A stretch of DNA of 64,000 nt from Aureimonas sp. AU12 (GCF_001463705.1 NZ_BBWH01000028.1:62001-126000), one strand, 5' to 3'. Positions 36,984 through 47,961 are shown, counted from the first letter of the stretch. The notes: generated by a model from the sequence alone, not told the origin. Numbers and translations are program-made.

Positions 36984-38651
36984 ATGGAAAGGCCTTGGCT
37001 CGCGCATTACCCCGAAGGCATGCCGCACGAGATGGGGGCGATCCCCTTCGAGACCATCGCCGACCTGCTGGCCGCCTCCTTCGCATCCTATGCGGATCGG
37101 CCCGCCTTCCGCCTGATGGGCGCCGTCCTCACCTATCGCGAGCTCGACGCCGCCTCGGCGCGCTTCGCCGCCTATCTCCAGTCGCTGGGGCTGAACGCCG
37201 GCGACCGGGTGGCGCTGATGATGCCGAACGTCTTCCAGTATCCGGTGGCGGTGGCGGGCATCGCGCGCGCCGGCCTCGTGGTGGTCAACGTCAACCCGCT
37301 CTATACGCCGCGCGAGCTTGAGCACCAGCTGGTGGATTCCGGCGCGCGCGCGATCGTCATCCTTGAGAACATGGCGTTGACGCTTCAGAAGTGCCGCGAG
37401 GCCGTGCCGCTCGAGTATGTCATCGTCACCGGCGTCGGCGACATGCTGCCCTTCCCGAAGGGCGCCATCGTCAATTTCGTGCTGCGGCACGTGAAGAAGG
37501 CCGTGCCCGCCTACAGCCTGCCGGGCGCCGTGCGCTGGCGCCAGGCGATGGCCGCCGGCGGAAAGGCGCACCTCAAGCCCGTCGCGCGGCGCGCCGAGGA
37601 CCCGGCGGTGCTGCAATATACCGGCGGCACGACGGGGGTCGCCAAGGGCGCGACGCTGACCCATCGCAACATCGTCGCCAACGTCCTCCAATCGGAACTC
37701 TGGAACGAGCCGGCGGTGCGGGGCATCCCGGCGGACGAGCAGGTCGTCACCGTCTGCGCCCTGCCGATCTACCATATCTTCGGCTTCACGGTGAACATGC
37801 TGCTGTCGCTGCGCGGCGGCGGCTGCAACCTGCTCATCCCCAACCCGCGCGACATTCCCGGCCTCCTCAAGGTGCTGAAGGGCGAGCGCTTCCATCTGTT
37901 TCCCGCCGTCAACACGCTGTTCGGCGCCATCGCCCGCCATCCGCAGGCCCGCGAGGTGGACTGGAGCCATGTCCGGCTGTCGGTGGCCGGCGGCATGGCG
38001 GTGCAGAAGGCGACCGCCGACCTCTGGGAAAGCGTAACGGGCTCGTCGATCTGCGAGGGATACGGCCTGTCGGAGACCTCGCCCTCGGCCAGTTGCAACA
38101 TCACCTCGGGCACGCGCTTCACCGGCACGATCGGTTATCCGCTGCCCTCCACCGACTTCCGCATCCTCGACGACGAGGAGCACGAGATGCCGGCCGGCGA
38201 GCGCGGCGAGATCGTGATCCGCGGGCCGCAGGTCATGGCCGGCTACTGGAACCGCCCGGAGGAGACGCGCCGCGCCTTCACCGTGGACGGTTCCTTCAAG
38301 ACCGGCGACATCGGCGTGATCGACGCGGACGGATCCATCCGCATCGTCGATCGCAAGAAGGACATGATCAACGTCTCGGGTTTCAACGTCTATCCCAACG
38401 AGATCGAGGATGTGATGACCCGCATGCCCGGCATCGTCGAGGCCGCCGCGATCGGCGTCGCCGACGAGAGCTCTGGCGAAGCGGTGAAGCTCTTTGTCGT
38501 GACGAGCGATCCGGCCGTCACCGCCGAGACCGTGAAGGCCTACTGCCGCGAGAACCTGACCGGCTACAAGCGCCCGCGCGACGTCGAGTTCCGCAAGGAG
38601 CTGCCGAAGACCAGCGTCGGCAAGGTGCTGCGGCGCGCGCTGCGCGACTGA
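36984..38651 (+). CDS. fadD: Long-chain fatty acid-CoA ligase
   Basis: AMP-forming acyl-CoA synthetase, 555 residues, activating fatty acids for beta-oxidation. Motifs in order: A3 P-loop LQYTGGTTGVAKGATLTH (about 209-226), ICEGYGLSETSP (about 360), FKTGDIGVIDADG (about 442), the hinge IVDRKKDMINVSGFNVYP (about 455) and the C-terminal lysine in KTSVGKVLRR. The N-terminal HYPEGMPHEM resembles proteobacterial FadD. GGGAGG precedes ATG 36984. It stands without other beta-oxidation genes. Confidence 0.9.
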   Translation: MERPWLAHYPEGMPHEMGAIPFETIADLLAASFASYADRPAFRLMGAVLTYRELDAASARFAAYLQSLGLNAGDRVALMMPNVFQYPVAVAGIARAGLVVVNVNPLYTPRELEHQLVDSGARAIVILENMALTLQKCREAVPLEYVIVTGVGDMLPFPKGAIVNFVLRHVKKAVPAYSLPGAVRWRQAMAAGGKAHLKPVARRAEDPAVLQYTGGTTGVAKGATLTHRNIVANVLQSELWNEPAVRGIPADEQVVTVCALPIYHIFGFTVNMLLSLRGGGCNLLIPNPRDIPGLLKVLKGERFHLFPAVNTLFGAIARHPQAREVDWSHVRLSVAGGMAVQKATADLWESVTGSSICEGYGLSETSPSASCNITSGTRFTGTIGYPLPSTDFRILDDEEHEMPAGERGEIVIRGPQVMAGYWNRPEETRRAFTVDGSFKTGDIGVIDADGSIRIVDRKKDMINVSGFNVYPNEIEDVMTRMPGIVEAAAIGVADESSGEAVKLFVVTSDPAVTAETVKAYCRENLTGYKRPRDVEFRKELPKTSVGKVLRRALRD

Positions 38652-38755
38652 TCGCGGCGAGGGCGTTTCCCTCGGTACTCTCCGGTGGCAGTCTCGATCC
38701 CCACGCGAGGCGATCGCTTGGGGATCGAGCCTTGCGCCGTCAGGAGGGACGAGCG

Positions 38756-39175
38756 ATGCGCGTGATGGTTCTGGTGAAGGCGACGGCGACAAGCGAGGCG
38801 GGCCTCCTGCCCTCGATCGAGCTCATGGAGGCGATGGACCGCTTCAATGCGGATCTGGCGAAGGCCGGTGTCCTTCTGGCGGGCGAGGGGCTTCATCCCT
38901 CGGCCAAGGGCAGGCGCGTCGCCTTCGACGGCCCGCAGCGTTCGGTGACCGACGGCCCCTTCGTGCCGGCGGGCGAACTCGTCGCCGGCTTCTGGCTGTG
39001 GCAGGTGCACGACATGGACGAGGCGATGGATTGGGCGATGCGCTGCCCCAACCCGATGCCCGGACCCAGCGAGATCGAGATCCGCCCGCTCTACGAGGCC
39101 GCCGACTTCGGCGGGGCGCTGACGCCCGAGCTGGCGGAACGCGAAGCACGGATGCGTTCGATGCTGGAGCGCTGA
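38756..39175 (+). CDS. YciI-family protein
   Basis: A 139-residue protein of the YCII-related family. It starts MRVMVLVKATATSEAG, has FNADLAKAGVLLAGEGL and the hallmark SVTDGPF (about 62-68), then FWLWQVHDMDEAMDWA. The fold is a ferredoxin-like alpha-beta sandwich, usually dimeric. YciI-like proteins have been linked to enzymes and sigma-factor-associated genes, but no function is assigned. AGGAGGGA precedes ATG 38756. Confidence 0.85.
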   Translation: MRVMVLVKATATSEAGLLPSIELMEAMDRFNADLAKAGVLLAGEGLHPSAKGRRVAFDGPQRSVTDGPFVPAGELVAGFWLWQVHDMDEAMDWAMRCPNPMPGPSEIEIRPLYEAADFGGALTPELAEREARMRSMLER

Positions 39176-39506
39176 GCGGCGCTCGGCCGAGCCTGTCATC
39201 GTCATCAAGGTGCCATCCGGCGATCGAGCGAGGGCGGACCCGCGCGCCCGCGGCCGTTCGATTCGTGCTTGCGGGTCCCCCAAACCACGGGTGGCCGCAG
39301 CGATTCTCCTCGTAGGCCCACCGGAGATTGCAGGGGCTTGCATCCGAGCCCCGCTGGAGTAGCATCATGACGTTCGATGACAGGCTTGCAGCCCCGGTTG
39401 CGAGAGCGTCTTTCGCTTTTTTCGCAGTCCGCGAAGATTTCGCTTTCCATTCATCGGGCCGTCGCATACATAGACATCACCGGCGGCCGAGACGCCCCGG
39501 ACGTGA
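39176..39506. other. Intergenic region upstream of the initiator tRNA
   Basis: No gene is seen. The right half is more AT-rich and should hold the tRNA promoter; CATACATAGACAT (about 39465-39477) looks like a -10 region. A small hairpin (39333-39338 with 39346-39351) could end the yciI transcript but has no T-run. Confidence 0.4.
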
Positions 39507-39583
<77 letters not shown>

Positions 39584-39621
39584 AAAAGACCCGGTCGGCC
39601 GCAAGGCTTGCCGGGTCTTTT
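39584..39621 (+). terminator. Rho-independent terminator of tRNA-fMet
   Basis: An 11-bp stem (39584-39594 with 39611-39621) begins one base after the CCA end and finishes in TTTT. The A-rich left arm makes it work in both directions. Confidence 0.88.
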
Positions 39622-39695
39622 GCTGTTTGGGTCCGCGGCGCTGATCCGCCGGGGGATGCGACCCGCCCCACGGACGGGCCGCTCGTGTTCTCGCT

Positions 39696-40592
39696 TCAGC
39701 CTGCCAGCGCGCGCGCCAGCCCACGCCCGATCTCGGCGATGCCGGCATTGCGGTCGTCGAAGCTCGCCGCGGTCTCGGTCATGTAGACCGCGATGATCAC
39801 GGGCTCGCCGCCGGCCGGCCAGATCACCGCGACGTCGTTCATCGTTCCATGGTCGCCGCCGCCGGTCTTGTCGCCGACGCGCCAACCATCGGGCAGGCCC
39901 GCGCGCAGCTTGGCGCCGCCCGTCCGGTTGGCGACCATCCAGCCGGTGAGCACCACCCGCGAGGTCGGCGACAGGGCGTCGCCAAAGGCCAGCGCCCGCA
40001 AGTTGCCGGCCATCGCCGCCGGGGTGGTGGTGTCGCGGGGGTCGCCGGGCGTCGCCTCGTTGAGGGCGGTCTCGATCCGGTCGAGACGGGTCTCCTGGTC
40101 GCCGATCGAGCGGGCATAGGCGGTGACGGCGGCGGGTCCGCCGAGACTGGCGAGGATGAGATTGGCCGCCGTGTTGTCGCTCTGCGTCATCGCAGCCTCG
40201 CAGATCGCACGAAGCGTCATGCCGTCGCCGCCGACATGGCGCTCGGTCTCCGGCGAATAGGGCACGAGATCGCTCGTCTCGAAGCGGATTCGCCGGTCGA
40301 GGTTCTCTGCTCCCGCATCGACCCGCGCCAGAACCGCGCCGCAGGCGACGACCTTGAACGTGCTGCACATCGGGAAACGCTCGTTCGCCCGGTGCTCCCA
40401 GCGCCGACCCGATCCCGTGTCGAGGGCGAAGACGCCGAGGCGGGCGCCAAGCCTCGTCTCGATCCTTTCGGTGAGGTGCGAGAAGGCTTCGGGCTCGTCC
40501 GCCTGCGCGGCCGCCGCGCGGGGGAGGGTGCCTGCGACAAGCGTCGCCGCCAGGGTGGTGAAATGTCGTCTCGTCAGCATGCTCGGCGTCAT
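39696..40592 (-). CDS. Class A beta-lactamase
   Basis: Periplasmic serine beta-lactamase, 298 residues. All class A motifs are present: S77-T-F-K80 (Ambler S70xxK), S138-D-N (SDN loop), E174-T-A-L-N (E166xxLN) and K242-T-G (KTG). The N-terminus [16 protein letters not shown] has the twin-arginine pattern, so Tat export is likely. The residue before the nucleophile is Cys (Ambler 69) but position 238 is Gly, so no carbapenemase-type disulfide can form. No ampR-like regulator or mobile element is adjacent; it looks intrinsic. Start ATG 40592 or 40580. Confidence 0.93.
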   Translation of the reverse strand: MTPSMLTRRHFTTLAATLVAGTLPRAAAAQADEPEAFSHLTERIETRLGARLGVFALDTGSGRRWEHRANERFPMCSTFKVVACGAVLARVDAGAENLDRRIRFETSDLVPYSPETERHVGGDGMTLRAICEAAMTQSDNTAANLILASLGGPAAVTAYARSIGDQETRLDRIETALNEATPGDPRDTTTPAAMAGNLRALAFGDALSPTSRVVLTGWMVANRTGGAKLRAGLPDGWRVGDKTGGGDHGTMNDVAVIWPAGGEPVIIAVYMTETAASFDDRNAGIAEIGRGLARALAG

Positions 40593-40822
40593 CGTCCCGT
40601 GCGAGGAGGCGGGCGATCGGTCGGTCTTCGACCGGTCGTCCCCGTCCCGTTGGATCGCCGTTGCTTCATGTCGAATTGATGGTATGGCTCCCTGATGATG
40701 GGTCCGACCGGTATCGACGGTATTCCCGGCCTGCATGGGTGGCCTGCGCAGACAACATTGGTGGACACCGCCGGGACGTGGTCTCGATCGCACCTCCGAC
40801 TGAACTTCAGGACCGTTGCCCG

Positions 40823-42082
40823 ATGACCGTATCCGTGGCCGTTGATTCCCGTTCGGCCGGCGACGCGCCGGATGTCCCGGCGCGCAAGGTCCACGTGGGC
40901 CTGGCGCTGGCGGCGCTCTCGCTCGGCTCCTTCGTGATCGGCTCGGGCGAGTTCGGCATCATGGGCCTCCTGCCCAATCTCGCCGGCGATCTCGGCGTCT
41001 CCATCCCGCAGGCGGGCCTGCTCGTCACCGGCTATGCGCTCGGCGTCGTGTTCGGCGCGCCGGTGCTGGCCGTCCTCACCTCGCGCATGGAGCGCCGGCG
41101 GGCGCTCATCATCCTCGCGGCGATCTTCGTGATCGGCAATCTCGCCTGCGCCCTGTCGCCGACCTACGGGCTGCTGCTCGCCGCCCGCGTCTTCACCGCG
41201 CTGGCGCACGGCACGTTCTTCGGCATCGGCGCCGTGCTGGCGGCCGAGATCGCGCGGCCCGGCAAGGAGGCGCAGGCGATCTCGCTGATGTTCGTCGGCA
41301 TGACGCTCGCCAACGTCCTCGGCGTGCCCGCCGGGACGCTGATCGGCCAGACCTTCGGCTGGCGCGCCGCCTTTTGGGCGGTCACCGGGCTTGCGGTGCT
41401 GCTGACGATCGCCATCGCCGCCTTCGTGCCGGTGAACCGGCCGCGCGCCGACATCCGCTTCAAGGACGAGTTGCGCGCCCTGACGCGCCCGCAGGTGATG
41501 CTCGCCATGTCGATCAGCGTGCTCGCCTCCTCGGCGCTCTTCTCGCTCTACACCTACATCGCGCCGATCCTCGAAGAGGTGACGGGCGTCGCGAGCTCCA
41601 GCGTGCCCTACGTGCTTCTCGTCTTCGGCGTCGGCATGACGATCGGCAATCTCGCGGGCGCGCGGCTGGCCGACTGGAAGCTGATGCCCTCGATCATCGG
41701 CCTCTTCGCCCTGATGATCGCCGTTCTTCTCGGCGTGCATTTCGCGGCGTCCAGCCCGGCGGTGATGATCGCGCTGCTCTTCGTCTGGGGCGCGCTCGTC
41801 TTCGGGCTGGTCTCGCCCATCCAGATGCGGATCGTCAGCCAGGCCAAGGGCGCCCGCAACCTCGCCTCTACGATCAATCAGAGCGCCTTCAATCTTGGCA
41901 ATGCCGGCGGCGCCTGGGTCGGCGCGATGATGATCAATGCCGGCATCTCCTACGACACCCTGCCGCTCGGCTCCGCGGCGATCGCGGCCGCGGCAATGGT
42001 GGTGGCGATCGTCAGCTGGCGGATGGAGAAGGCCTCGGGCGAGCCGGCCGCGGTGGTTCACGGCCTGCCCGCCGGTCACTGA
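40823..42082 (+). CDS. MFS exporter, DHA1 AraJ/YdhP-like
   Basis: Twelve-helix drug:H+ antiporter-type exporter, 419 residues. N-terminal [24 protein letters not shown] is diagnostic of the AraJ/YdhP/chloramphenicol-resistance branch (shown in part), followed by the motif A-like [13 protein letters not shown] and [21 protein letters not shown] lies 9 nt before ATG 40823. It is divergent from the beta-lactamase gene with about 230 bp between. Substrate unknown; resistance to a small molecule or sugar efflux are the usual roles. Confidence 0.86.
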   Translation: MTVSVAVDSRSAGDAPDVPARKVHVGLALAALSLGSFVIGSGEFGIMGLLPNLAGDLGVSIPQAGLLVTGYALGVVFGAPVLAVLTSRMERRRALIILAAIFVIGNLACALSPTYGLLLAARVFTALAHGTFFGIGAVLAAEIARPGKEAQAISLMFVGMTLANVLGVPAGTLIGQTFGWRAAFWAVTGLAVLLTIAIAAFVPVNRPRADIRFKDELRALTRPQVMLAMSISVLASSALFSLYTYIAPILEEVTGVASSSVPYVLLVFGVGMTIGNLAGARLADWKLMPSIIGLFALMIAVLLGVHFAASSPAVMIALLFVWGALVFGLVSPIQMRIVSQAKGARNLASTINQSAFNLGNAGGAWVGAMMINAGISYDTLPLGSAAIAAAAMVVAIVSWRMEKASGEPAAVVHGLPAGH

Positions 42083-42112
42083 CGCGGCAAATCTGGTCCT
42101 CATAGGTCAAGA

Positions 42113-42146
42113 AAAAGGCCGGTCCGCGCAAGCGGACCGGCCTTTT
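42113..42146. terminator. Bidirectional rho-independent terminator
   Basis: A perfect 15-bp stem (42113-42127 with 42132-42146) with a GCAA loop, flanked by AAAA and TTTT. It ends both the exporter gene and the OmpA lipoprotein gene. Confidence 0.9.
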
Positions 42147-42172
42147 CGTATCGAGCCGAGGTTCGAGCGTGA

Positions 42173-42838
42173 TCAGCCGGCCTGGAGCGGGGAGATCGAG
42201 ATCTCGACGCGGCGGTTCTGCGCGCGGCCGGCTTCCGTCGAGTTGGATGCGATCGGGCGCGACATGCCGTAGCCCTGGTTGTTGAGGCGGCGCGGGTTGA
42301 CGCCCTGGCTCGCGAGGAACTGAGAGACCGACGAGGCGCGACGCTGCGACAGCGCGAAATTGTAGCCCTCGCCGCCGACATTGTCGGTGTTGCCGGCGAC
42401 GTCGACGATCGACTGGTCGTACTTGTTGAGGACGATCGCGACCGACTGCAGCGTCGGGTAGAATTCCGAGCGGACCTGATCCTCGTTCGTGTCGAACGTG
42501 ATGTTCGAGGGCATGTTGAGGATGATGCGGTCGCCCTGGCGGGTCACGGAAACGCCGGTGCCCTGCAACTGGGCGCGAAGGTCGGCCTCCTGCCGGTCCA
42601 TGTAGGCGCCGATGCCGCCGCCGCCGATCGCGCCGATGCCGGCGCCGATCAGCGCGGCGCGGCCGGGATCGGTGCCCGTCGCGCGGCCGACGAGATAGCC
42701 GCCGAGCGCGCCGGCGCCCGCGCCGATGCCGAGCCCCCCGGCCGTGTTCGAGAGCTTCTGCTCGCCCGTGTAGGGATCGGTGGTGCAGCCCGCCAGCAGC
42801 GTTGTGGCGGCGACGGTGGCCAGGACGAGTTTCTTCAT
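42173..42838 (-). CDS. OmpA-family outer-membrane lipoprotein (YiaD-like)
   Basis: A 221-residue lipoprotein that anchors the outer membrane to peptidoglycan. The signal ends in the lipobox LAGC (C18). A glycine-zipper segment follows (about 34-80: GGLGIGAGAGALGGYLVG and later GIGAIGGGGIGAYM). Then comes the OmpA-like domain with NITFDTNEDQVR, VAGNTDNVGG and NFALSQRRASSV, whose Asp and Arg bind diaminopimelate. The layout matches E. coli YiaD. Confidence 0.9.
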   Translation of the reverse strand: MKKLVLATVAATTLLAGCTTDPYTGEQKLSNTAGGLGIGAGAGALGGYLVGRATGTDPGRAALIGAGIGAIGGGGIGAYMDRQEADLRAQLQGTGVSVTRQGDRIILNMPSNITFDTNEDQVRSEFYPTLQSVAIVLNKYDQSIVDVAGNTDNVGGEGYNFALSQRRASSVSQFLASQGVNPRRLNNQGYGMSRPIASNSTEAGRAQNRRVEISISPLQAG

Positions 42839-43051
42839 GGACGCGGGCTTTCCCTCTCGGATGCGCGGCGCAGTCTCGCCGCGGATGGTTGACGAAACCT
42901 TAACGGCTCCCCCGCCAGCGCCTTGCGGCGCCGGCTTCTCGCCCCCGCGCTAGTCCCGATCCGTGGCGCCATCGGGGCGGGGCTCGCGGATTCGTGGCGA
43001 CGGGGGAGGGACTGTGGCCGCGAAGCTGCGCTGTGATGTTAGCATCGCCCA

Positions 43052-43080
43052 GAAAAAAGGGCCGCCGAACCGGCGACCCT
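43052..43080 (-). terminator. Rho-independent terminator of asd
   Basis: On the minus strand a 10-bp stem with one mismatch (43058-43067 with 43071-43080) is followed by six T residues (complement of 43053-43058), 28 nt after the asd stop. Confidence 0.82.
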
Positions 43081-43108
43081 CGTGTCACGTCGATGAGCCG
43101 ATGATGCC

Positions 43109-44140
43109 TCAGGCGGCCTTCTTGGCGCCGATCAGCTTGCGGTTGACGAGAAGCTCGGCGATCTGGATCGCGTTGAGCGCGGCGCCCTTGCGCAGGTTGT
43201 CGGCGACGACCCAGATGTTCAGGCCGTTTTCGAGCGTCTGGTCCTCGCGGATGCGGCTGATATAGGTTGCGTCCTCGCCGGCGGTCTCGATCGGGGTGAT
43301 GTAGCCGCCGTCCTCGTGCTTGTCGATGACGAGGCAGCCCGGCGCCTCGCGCAGGATCGCCTTGGCCTCCTCGGCGGAGATCGGGCGTTCGAACTCGATG
43401 TTGACGGCCTCGGAATGGCCGATGAAGACGGGTACGCGCACCGCGGTGCAGGTCACCTTGATCTTCGGGTCGAGCATCTTCTTCGTCTCGGCCATGACCT
43501 TCCACTCTTCCTTCGTCGAGCCGTCTTCCATGAAGACGTCGATATGGGGAATGACGTTGAAGGCGATGCGCTTGGTGAACTTCTTGTTCACCGTCGGGTC
43601 GGCGACGAAGACCGCGCGCGACTGCTGGAACAGCTCGTCCATGCCGTCCTTGCCGGCGCCCGACACCGACTGGTAGGTCGAGACGACGACGCGCAGGATC
43701 TTGGCGTGGTCGTGCAGCGGCTTCAGCGCCACCACGAGCTGCGCGGTCGAGCAGTTTGGATTGGCGATGATGTTGCGCTTGGTGAAGCCGGTGATGGCGT
43801 CGGCGTTCACCTCCGGCACGATCAGCGGAACGTCCTGATCGTAGCGGAAGGCCGAGGAGTTATCGATGACGACGCAGCCCTTGGCCGCGATCTTCGGCGC
43901 CCATTCCTTCGCCACCGCGCCGCCCGCCGACATCAGGCAGATATCGGTGCCGGCGAAGTCGTAGGTGTCGAGCGACTTCACCTTCAGCGTCTTGTCGCCG
44001 AACGAGACCTCGGTGCCCTGCGAGCGGCGCGAGGCGAGCGCCACGACCTCGTCGGCGGGGAAGCCGCGCTCTTCGAGGATGTTGAGCATTTCGCGGCCGA
44101 CATTGCCCGTCGCGCCGACGATCGCAACCTTGTAACCCAT
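43109..44140 (-). CDS. asd: Aspartate-semialdehyde dehydrogenase
   Basis: NADP-dependent enzyme that reduces aspartyl phosphate to aspartate semialdehyde, the branch point to lysine/diaminopimelate, threonine and methionine. 343 residues. The Rossmann motif is VAIVGATGNVGREM (5-18), the catalytic C130 lies in NPNCST and H242 in GHSEAVNIEF. AAGGACAGGG precedes the ATG. It is monocistronic, ending in a T6 terminator. Confidence 0.95.
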   Translation of the reverse strand: MGYKVAIVGATGNVGREMLNILEERGFPADEVVALASRRSQGTEVSFGDKTLKVKSLDTYDFAGTDICLMSAGGAVAKEWAPKIAAKGCVVIDNSSAFRYDQDVPLIVPEVNADAITGFTKRNIIANPNCSTAQLVVALKPLHDHAKILRVVVSTYQSVSGAGKDGMDELFQQSRAVFVADPTVNKKFTKRIAFNVIPHIDVFMEDGSTKEEWKVMAETKKMLDPKIKVTCTAVRVPVFIGHSEAVNIEFERPISAEEAKAILREAPGCLVIDKHEDGGYITPIETAGEDATYISRIREDQTLENGLNIWVVADNLRKGAALNAIQIAELLVNRKLIGAKKAA

Positions 44141-44340
44141 GGTGTGACCCTGTCCTTCGCCCCCCGCGACCGTCGTCATGCGCTCGGAACCCCGTCCCGG
44201 GGGAGCGCGGGACGAGGATTCAGATAATCGCGGTTTTGGTGGTGAAGCGCGTGAACATGGTGTGGCGATATGCGCCGCGGTTCGAGCGAAGTCAATCCGC
44301 TGCAACCCGGTTGCCATCGGGTGTTCGACCACCGGACAGC

Positions 44341-44373
44341 AAAAAGCCGATCGTTCCTTTCGGAACGATCGGC
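44341..44373 (-). terminator. Rho-independent terminator of the small ORF
   Basis: A perfect 12-bp stem (44346-44357 with 44362-44373), followed on the minus strand by TTTTT (complement of 44341-44345). It begins 32 nt after the 39-codon gene. Confidence 0.85.
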
Positions 44374-44404
44374 CCTCGTCGATCTGTCTGTTGCCGTCGA
44401 GCGA

Positions 44405-44524
44405 TCAGACGCGGCGATCCGGATACGAATTGCCTGCCACCGTGCCGTTGCGGCGTGCGCTGCGCTGGGCGAACTTCTTGGTCACCCAACCGACGAGCAG
44501 GGTCTTGATGATACCGCGGATCAT
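44405..44524 (-). CDS. 39-residue basic small protein
   Basis: Starts MIRGIIKTLLVGWVTKKF and continues with Gln, Arg, Ser, Gly and Asn-rich residues to a basic end (DRRV). A short amphipathic or hydrophobic N-terminus (residues 4-13) is followed by nine or more basic residues. A strong GGAGAGAG ribosome-binding site lies at the right distance before ATG 44524, and a textbook terminator follows. No family is recognised. It could sit at the inner membrane surface; function unknown. Confidence 0.62.
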   Translation of the reverse strand: MIRGIIKTLLVGWVTKKFAQRSARRNGTVAGNSYPDRRV

Positions 44525-44749
44525 GATCTCTCTCCGTTGAGCTGTGTTGCTCTGATAAGTCGCAGCTACGCCAGGAGTTCCACGAAGAGGACGAAGAGCG
44601 TCCGCGATCACGCAATTGCGAGAGCCTTGCCGGATTGTGGCGAAATCGCGTCGGCGCGCTTTCCATTTCCTAAAAAGTCGTTAGCGTCCAGGTTGCGCCG
44701 GGGGAGGCGCGACACTGTCCACCGCATGGCAGTTCGGGAGGAAATGCAC

Positions 44750-46453
44750 GTGACGAGTTATCAACCGAGCGCCGCCGGCGCTCCGGCGCGCACGCCGATG
44801 ACGAAAGCGGAGCGGAAGGTGATCGTCGCCTCTTCGCTCGGCACCGTCTTCGAGTGGTACGACTTCTATCTCTACGGAACGCTCGCCGCGATCATCGGGC
44901 GGCAGTTCTTCTCGCAGTTCGAGCCGTCGACGCAGGCGATCTTCGCGCTCCTGACCTTCGCCGCCGGCTTCCTCGTGCGTCCGTTCGGCGCCCTCGTCTT
45001 CGGCCGGCTCGGCGATCTCGTCGGCCGCAAGTACACGTTCCTCCTCACCATCCTCATCATGGGCGTGTCGACCTTCGCGGTCGGCCTTCTGCCGAGCTAC
45101 GACCAGATCGGCGTCGCCGCGCCGATCCTCCTCGTGGTTCTGCGCATGGCGCAGGGCCTGGCGCTGGGCGGCGAATATGGCGGCGCCGTCGTCTATGTCG
45201 CCGAGCACGCACCGCGCAACCGACGCGGGTTCTACACGGCCTGGATCCAGACCACCGCGACGCTCGGGCTGCTGCTCTCGCTCGCCGTGATCGTGACGCT
45301 GCGCATCAACATGGGCGAAGACGCCTTCCAGACCTCGCTGCCGCTGTTCTTCGGCCTCGAGGGTGGCTGGCGCGTGCCGTTCCTGCTGTCGGCCGTGCTC
45401 CTCGCCATCTCCGTCTACATCCGGATGCAGATGCACGAGTCGCCCGTCTTCCAGAAGATGAAGGAAGAGGGGACGCAGTCCAAGGCGCCGCTGAAGGAGG
45501 CCTTCGGCACCTGGAAGAACGGCAAGATCGTGCTGATCGCGCTGTTCGGCCTCGTCATCGGCCAGGCCGTCGTCTGGTACACCGGCCAGTTCTACGCGCT
45601 CTTCTTCCTCCAGAGCATCCTGAAGGTCGATCTGCTGACGGCCAACGTGCTGATCGCCTGGTCCTTGATCATCGGCACGCCGGGCTTCCTGATCTTCGGA
45701 TCGCTGTCCGACCGGATCGGGCGAAAGCCGGTGATCCTGGCGGGGTGCCTCCTCGCCGCGCTCACCTACTTCCCGCTGTTCCATGCGCTGACCTCGTTCG
45801 CCAACCCGACCTACGCGTCGGCGATCGACAACGTGCAGGTTCAGGTCGTGGCCGATCCCGCCACCTGCGGCTCGCTCTTCGATCCCGTGGGCATCCGCAC
45901 CTTCACGCAGCCCTGCGACATCATGCGGCGAACCCTGTCGCAGCAGGCCTATCGCTACACGCAGGCCCCGGGCGCGGCGGGCAGCCCGACGCAACTGGTG
46001 ATCAACGGGGCGACGACGATCCCCTTCACCGACGCCAAGACCTTCGCGGCGGCGCTGACCCCCGCGATGATCGCGGCGGGCTATCCGGCCGCCGACGACG
46101 CGGCCAAGGTGAAGGTCGACGGGTTCTTCGCCGCGCTCGGCAACTGGCAGGCGATCAAGGTCATCGCGGTTCTGGCCGTGATGGTGATCTACGTCACGAT
46201 CGTCTACGGCCCGATCGCCGCCGCGCTCGTGGAGTTCTTCCCGACGCGCATCCGCTACACCGCCATGTCGCTGCCCTACCATATCGGCAACGGCTGGTTC
46301 GGCGGGCTCCTGCCGGCGACGTCCTTCGCGATCGTCGCCTCGACCGGCGATATCTTCGCCGGCCTCTGGTACCCGGTGGGCTTCGCCCTGCTGACGGTGG
46401 TGATCGGCGCGATCTTCGTGCGGGAGAAGCGCAACGCCAGTCTCGTCGACTGA
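44750..46453 (+). CDS. MHS-family MFS transporter
   Basis: Metabolite:H+ symporter, 567 residues. It has the MHS signature ASSLGTVFEWYDFYLYGTLA near the N-terminus, FLVRPFGALVFGRLGDLVGRK across loop 2-3 (shown in part), GEYGGAVVYVAEHAP and FGSLSDRIGRKPV. Between about residues 360 and 470 there is a long hydrophilic insertion with a C-x(18)-C pair (ATCGSLF and QPCDIM). GTG 44750 is chosen because GGAGG is 8 nt upstream; ATG 44744 is the alternative. Related transporters carry shikimate, proline/betaine or dicarboxylates; substrate unknown. Confidence 0.86.
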   Translation: MTSYQPSAAGAPARTPMTKAERKVIVASSLGTVFEWYDFYLYGTLAAIIGRQFFSQFEPSTQAIFALLTFAAGFLVRPFGALVFGRLGDLVGRKYTFLLTILIMGVSTFAVGLLPSYDQIGVAAPILLVVLRMAQGLALGGEYGGAVVYVAEHAPRNRRGFYTAWIQTTATLGLLLSLAVIVTLRINMGEDAFQTSLPLFFGLEGGWRVPFLLSAVLLAISVYIRMQMHESPVFQKMKEEGTQSKAPLKEAFGTWKNGKIVLIALFGLVIGQAVVWYTGQFYALFFLQSILKVDLLTANVLIAWSLIIGTPGFLIFGSLSDRIGRKPVILAGCLLAALTYFPLFHALTSFANPTYASAIDNVQVQVVADPATCGSLFDPVGIRTFTQPCDIMRRTLSQQAYRYTQAPGAAGSPTQLVINGATTIPFTDAKTFAAALTPAMIAAGYPAADDAAKVKVDGFFAALGNWQAIKVIAVLAVMVIYVTIVYGPIAAALVEFFPTRIRYTAMSLPYHIGNGWFGGLLPATSFAIVASTGDIFAGLWYPVGFALLTVVIGAIFVREKRNASLVD

Positions 46454-46474
46454 CGGAACGCAACTGACGCCATG

Positions 46475-46508
46475 AAAAAGGCCCCGGCATCGCTGCCGGG
46501 GCCTTTTT
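46475..46508. terminator. Bidirectional rho-independent terminator
   Basis: A perfect 15-bp stem (46475-46489 with 46494-46508), flanked by AAAAA and TTTTT, between the MHS transporter and leuB. Confidence 0.92.
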
Positions 46509-46527
46509 CGTGCGGGGTCCGAACGCG

Positions 46528-47643
<1,116 letters not shown>

Positions 47644-47961
47644 GGGGTCTCGTCCTTCGCAGGGGCCTTGGGGGGATGGGGCGTCCGGGTCGTCGTCGCC
47701 TGCCTCCTACAACGACGCCGCCCCGCGGGCCAAAGGCTTTTTGCCCGATCATGCCGAGCCTCCGGCCGGTGCGCCGGGTCGCGGGCGGTCGTCGCGCAAC
47801 GAGGAAACGGGGACGCCGCGCCGCAGACGAACGCACAGGGTGCCTTAACCATCGACGGGAATACCGGCTCCGGCATGCCCGCGGATTCACCAGCCCTTCA
47901 GGTCGTGGGCTCACGTTGATGTCATCGCGATCCCTTCCGGATCCCAACGTCGAAGGCCCCC
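47644..47961. other. Divergent intergenic region, leuB to chemoreceptor
   Basis: This 318-bp gap must hold both promoters. No leader peptide rich in Leu codons is evident before leuB, and no gene is supported. TTAACC at about 47847-47852 resembles a common alphaproteobacterial promoter element. Confidence 0.3.

Noticed and set aside
39696-40592. Cys before the active-site Ser as evidence of a carbapenemase
   Set aside because: The partner Cys at Ambler 238 is missing, and Cys69 is common in non-carbapenemases such as CTX-M types.
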